Shown here in pieces: positions 6,807 through 8,897 of a stretch of DNA of 8,897 nucleotides; within the stretch, counting starts at the first letter, position 1, and every line of letters begins with the position of its first letter. The stretch lies in the NCBI GenBank assembly GCA_031259745.1, contig JAIRLB010000041.1:1-8897 (forward strand), in the 5' to 3' direction. Below the pieces are notes generated by a model. That model was not told the origin of the DNA and did no database searches. It saw only the letters and a list, made by a program, of their open reading frames with translations. The stretch is from Rickettsiales bacterium. GTDB taxonomy: Bacteria; Pseudomonadota; Alphaproteobacteria; Rs-D84. A program made the position numbers and the translations under genes.

Positions 6807-7554
6807 CCGTCGCCGCGTCGAATTTTTCTTTGCCAACGATTATGGCCTTATCCGCATAAGCCGGGGCAGTCGGATATTTAATCTCAGCCCCCCAATAAAT
6901 ATCGCCATTATCGGTATTAATCGCATACAATGTATTGTTTGTGCCAACCAAAAAAGCAACACGGTCGATAACCAAGAAAGGCGTAGCTACGCCGATATCC
7001 AGGCACCAGATTTTTTTGCCATCCTTGGCGCGCAGTTTGCAAAATGCATCGCCGATACCGCCCGCATACAAATGATTGCCATCCATGATGATTGGGGCGA
7101 CGATATCCAGTACGGTTGCGCCGCCTATAAGATTATTCTGTCGATAAATATCCGCAATCCATTCGATATTTCGCGTCTTGAAGTTGATTTTGACCAGTTC
7201 GCCCGTCGTTAAGCCCGCGTAAACATAATTTCCGCCGCAAACAGGTTTTTGATTGCTTTTGACAGAATTGTTGGTCGGATATCCGCTGAATATTTTTTTA
7301 TCCCCCAACCGGACTGTGTTTGAAGAATCCTGAGTATAAGGACAGTCGGAGATTTCTCGTTCCGGGGCGGCATCCGGCAGATTTGGAACAGGTTTGCCCA
7401 TAATCGTCGGGGCAGAATTTGGAAAAACAGATTCGCGCGCACCTGGTAAAACAGGATCGTGATTGCTGCATGCCGTAACAAAGACCAAAGACCAAAGACC
7501 AAAGATCAAATAGCGTACGAAACGAATCTTTGTAAATAAACTTTTATGTTTCAT
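6787..7554 (-). CDS. bamB: BamB-like outer-membrane assembly lipoprotein, short (PQQ-type beta-propeller)
   Basis: BamB is a periplasmic beta-propeller lipoprotein of the BAM complex, which folds beta-barrel proteins into the outer membrane. The 255-residue product starts with a lipoprotein signal (basic MKHKSLFTKIRF, hydrophobic LIFGLWSLVF, lipobox VTAC with Cys29). After a linker (about 30-95) come propeller blades of PQQ type, seen as repeated GxxYAG, xLRAKDGKKIW, YAINTDNGDIYW and FDAATG. Only about four blades are present; family members usually have eight and about 380-450 residues, so the C-terminal half is missing. The start at 7554 is chosen because the signal peptide begins there; the longer in-frame reading overlaps yfgM. 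The RBS is weak (GAAGAG, 10 nt away). yfgM lies 17 nt upstream, the usual alphaproteobacterial pairing, but der (engA), which normally follows, is absent. The hydrophobic core of the signal is encoded by a 7-nt tandem repeat. Confidence 0.72.
   Translation of the reverse strand: MKHKSLFTKIRFVRYLIFGLWSLVFVTACSNHDPVLPGARESVFPNSAPTIMGKPVPNLPDAAPEREISDCPYTQDSSNTVRLGDKKIFSGYPTNNSVKSNQKPVCGGNYVYAGLTTGELVKINFKTRNIEWIADIYRQNNLIGGATVLDIVAPIIMDGNHLYAGGIGDAFCKLRAKDGKKIWCLDIGVATPFLVIDRVAFLVGTNNTLYAINTDNGDIYWGAEIKYPTAPAYADKAIIVGKEKFDAATGGKINN
7478..7510. repeat. 7-nt tandem repeat inside the bamB signal peptide
   Basis: Plus strand: three perfect CCAAAGA units (7485-7505), flanked by ACAAAGA (7478-7484, one mismatch) and the partial TCAAA (7506-7510). 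On the coding strand it encodes residues 16-25 of the lipoprotein signal (LIFGLWSLVF). Because 7 is not a multiple of 3, gain or loss of one unit would shift the bamB frame upstream of the lipobox. Confidence 0.9.
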
Positions 7555-7571
7555 TTGCTGTTTGCTCTTCG

Positions 7572-8219
7572 TTATCTCAAACTTTCGGCATTTGCGGCAA
7601 TAATCGATGGGGCGGTCTTGTCGTTGATAATCTTGTCCAGCCATATATTTGCCGCCGCACGATCACCGGCCGCCAAGTATTTTTGCGCGATCAGCAGCAT
7701 GGCACTGTAATGATAAGGGGAACTTTTCGTATTTAAATCCGACAGGTATTTTTCAAACGCCTGCGCATCCATAGCGTCGCCCTTAATCGCAGCCAAATGC
7801 AATTTTGCCAGATCGCGGAAGTCGCGCGTGCTGCCGTCCGTGGCCAGCTTTTCCAGTTTTGTTGTATCATGGTCCAGCATCCATGACCGGAACAAGGCCA
7901 AATCCGCCATTGCTCCGCCGGCATTCTGGCCCAGTGCCGCCAGCGCCTGGGCGTCAAAATTCTGAACGGCCGTTTCATAGGCGGCCGCGGTGGCAGCCCG
8001 AGATGCGTGGTTATTGTGCCGAATCGTCTGAAAAGCGGTCGCGGCAATTAAAATGACCAGAGCGCCCGCAATCAGATGGCGCGAATACCGTTGCAGAAAT
8101 CGTTGGGTCTTTTCATTGTTCACGTCTTCCCATACCTCGCGGTACAGGGCGTCTTCCGCGTATTCTTCCAGGGTTTTGCGTGGTTTTAAGTTTTTGTTTC
8201 TTTCAAGAATTGTCGCCAT
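7572..8219 (-). CDS. YfgM-like membrane-anchored tetratricopeptide protein
   Basis: Proteins of this group (TPR_21, YfgM type) are anchored in the inner membrane, face the periplasm, and in E. coli associate with the SecYEG translocon as part of the periplasmic chaperone network. The 215-residue product has a cytoplasmic N-terminus (1-46), a single transmembrane helix (about 48-66, LIAGALVILIAATAF) and an Ala-rich helical periplasmic domain. That domain has TPR-like pairs (e.g. MADLALFRSWML, LLIAQKYLAAGDRAAANIWLDKI). The start is supported by AGGAG at 8232-8228, 8 nt from the ATG. It forms an operon with bamB, 17 nt downstream, matching the usual order. The N-terminus is about 20 residues longer than I expect for alphaproteobacterial homologues, so the exact family name is less certain than the topology. 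Confidence 0.75.
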   Translation of the reverse strand: MATILERNKNLKPRKTLEEYAEDALYREVWEDVNNEKTQRFLQRYSRHLIAGALVILIAATAFQTIRHNNHASRAATAAAYETAVQNFDAQALAALGQNAGGAMADLALFRSWMLDHDTTKLEKLATDGSTRDFRDLAKLHLAAIKGDAMDAQAFEKYLSDLNTKSSPYHYSAMLLIAQKYLAAGDRAAANIWLDKIINDKTAPSIIAANAESLR

Positions 8220-8257
8220 GGGAAATTCTCCTGCCTTGATATCTTGTATTTTATTGC

Positions 8258-8266
8258 TATACTATA
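8258..8266. promoter_or_regulatory. Overlapping -10 boxes of the divergent rpoH and yfgM promoters
   Basis: Plus strand (rpoH): TTGATA (8236-8241), 16-nt spacer, TATACT (8258-8263), with predicted start near 8270. Minus strand (yfgM): TTGATT (8289-8284), 17-nt spacer, TATAGT (8266-8261), with predicted start near 8254. The two -10 boxes share three base pairs, so RNA polymerase could occupy only one promoter at a time. Matches to consensus are 5/6 and 5/6 for rpoH, and 4/6 and 5/6 for yfgM. Confidence 0.62.
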
Positions 8267-8272
8267 AAAGTT

Positions 8273-8897
8273 ATGAAAAAGCAAATCAAGAACGCTTTAC
8301 CGGTCGCACGAAATAAGAGTCTGATGACAATGCGCGGAATTTCTGACGAATCGGGTTTGGAACAATACATCCAAACGATTCAAAAGTTCCCGATACTAAC
8401 GGCCGAGCAAGAATATGAATATGCCAGCCAATGGCGGCATCTGCATGATAAAGACGCTGGCGAAAAGCTGGTGGTCAGTCATTTGCGGCTGGTTGTCTCC
8501 GTCGCCTATGATTTTAGCCGCAGCTATGGCATCCCGGTCGCCGATTTGATTGCCAGCGGAAACTGGGGTCTAATGCAGGCGCTGCAAAAATTCGACCCGG
8601 AAAAAGGATTCAGATTTTCAACGTACGCCATGTTTTGGATCAAAGCCGAGATTTATGAAAATATTCTAAGCAACTGGTCCATTGTAAAAATCGGGACATC
8701 CGCCAATCAAAAAAGGGTTTTCTTTAACTTGTCCCACGCGAAGAAAGCATTGGGAATCATGGACAGCCATATGTCCGAAGACCAGACCAGGCAGGTCGCG
8801 GAATTTTTGCAGGTGCCCGCGCATGACGTATTGCGCATGGCTGTCCGCGTCGGCGCGCGCGATTTGTCCTTGAACGCGCCGGTTGCGGGCGCTGATG
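8273..8897 (+). CDS. rpoH: RpoH, heat-shock sigma factor sigma-32 (5' part only)
   Basis: RpoH directs RNA polymerase to heat-shock promoters. I translated the first 208 residues by hand; the gene runs off the right edge. Region 1.2 is GLEQYIQTIQKFPIL (28-42). Region 2 is SHLRLVVSVAYDFS...DLIASGNWGLMQALQKFDPEKGFRFSTYAMFWIKAEI (about 69-127). The RpoH box is QKRVFFNLSHAKKALG (146-161), the feature that separates RpoH from other group 2/3 sigmas. ...RDLSLNAP (196-203) is typical of alphaproteobacterial RpoH. The highly conserved EGN(V/I)GLM is here SGNWGLM. The start at 8273 has no Shine-Dalgarno sequence and lies about 3 nt after the predicted transcription start; Met18 (8324), preceded by AAGAG, is an alternative. 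The divergent neighbour is yfgM-bamB. Identity as RpoH is firm; the exact start is not. Confidence 0.9.
   Translation, partial: MKKQIKNALPVARNKSLMTMRGISDESGLEQYIQTIQKFPILTAEQEYEYASQWRHLHDKDAGEKLVVSHLRLVVSVAYDFSRSYGIPVADLIASGNWGLMQALQKFDPEKGFRFSTYAMFWIKAEIYENILSNWSIVKIGTSANQKRVFFNLSHAKKALGIMDSHMSEDQTRQVAEFLQVPAHDVLRMAVRVGARDLSLNAPVAGAD

Noticed and set aside
6742..7212. Plus-strand 156-codon frame opposite bamB
   Set aside because: It has no family features or RBS and lies antisense to the clear lipoprotein and PQQ-repeat coding frame.

Overview
The window looks like a chromosomal segment of an alphaproteobacterium. The evidence is the alpha-type RpoH (a KFPIL start to region 1.2 and a ...DLSLNAP tail), the long charged N-terminus of IF2, and the LptD and YfgM/BamB family features. 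Gene order is unusually rearranged for that class. A cysteine-rich exported protein of a kind I associate, from memory and unchecked, with uncultured gut Alphaproteobacteria hints at a host-associated lineage. I cannot name the organism.

Layout. (1) 1-1597, minus strand: an LPS-export pair, lptF followed 2 nt later by the 5' part of lptD, which runs off the left edge. A strong promoter abuts the lptF start codon, so its mRNA should be leaderless. (2) 1598-1788: divergent intergenic region with the lptF promoter, a weaker nusA promoter and a 10-bp stem-loop at the predicted 5' end of the nusA message. (3) 1789-5725, plus strand: nusA and infB, 13 nt apart, without the usual rimP, ylxR or rbfA, closed by a terminator shared with the opposing gene. 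(4) 5791-6786, minus strand: a cysteine-rich secreted protein (17 Cys in 213 residues) behind a highly structured leader of about 260 nt that contains an intrinsic terminator just upstream of the ribosome binding site. This is the best candidate for an undescribed regulatory system. (5) 6787-8219, minus strand: yfgM-like and bamB-like genes. bamB is short, and its lipoprotein signal peptide is encoded by a 7-nt tandem repeat that could switch its frame. (6) 8220-8272: divergent promoters with overlapping -10 boxes. (7) 8273-8897, plus strand: rpoH (sigma-32), truncated by the right edge and probably also leaderless.

Functionally, the window combines transcription elongation and translation initiation (NusA, IF2) with outer-membrane biogenesis (LptF, LptD, BamB, YfgM) and the heat-shock sigma factor. 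yfgM-bamB and rpoH share one promoter region, which could link envelope assembly to the heat-shock response. The parts that differ from the expected alphaproteobacterial order (no lptG, no der after bamB, stripped nusA-infB) point to extensive rearrangement.
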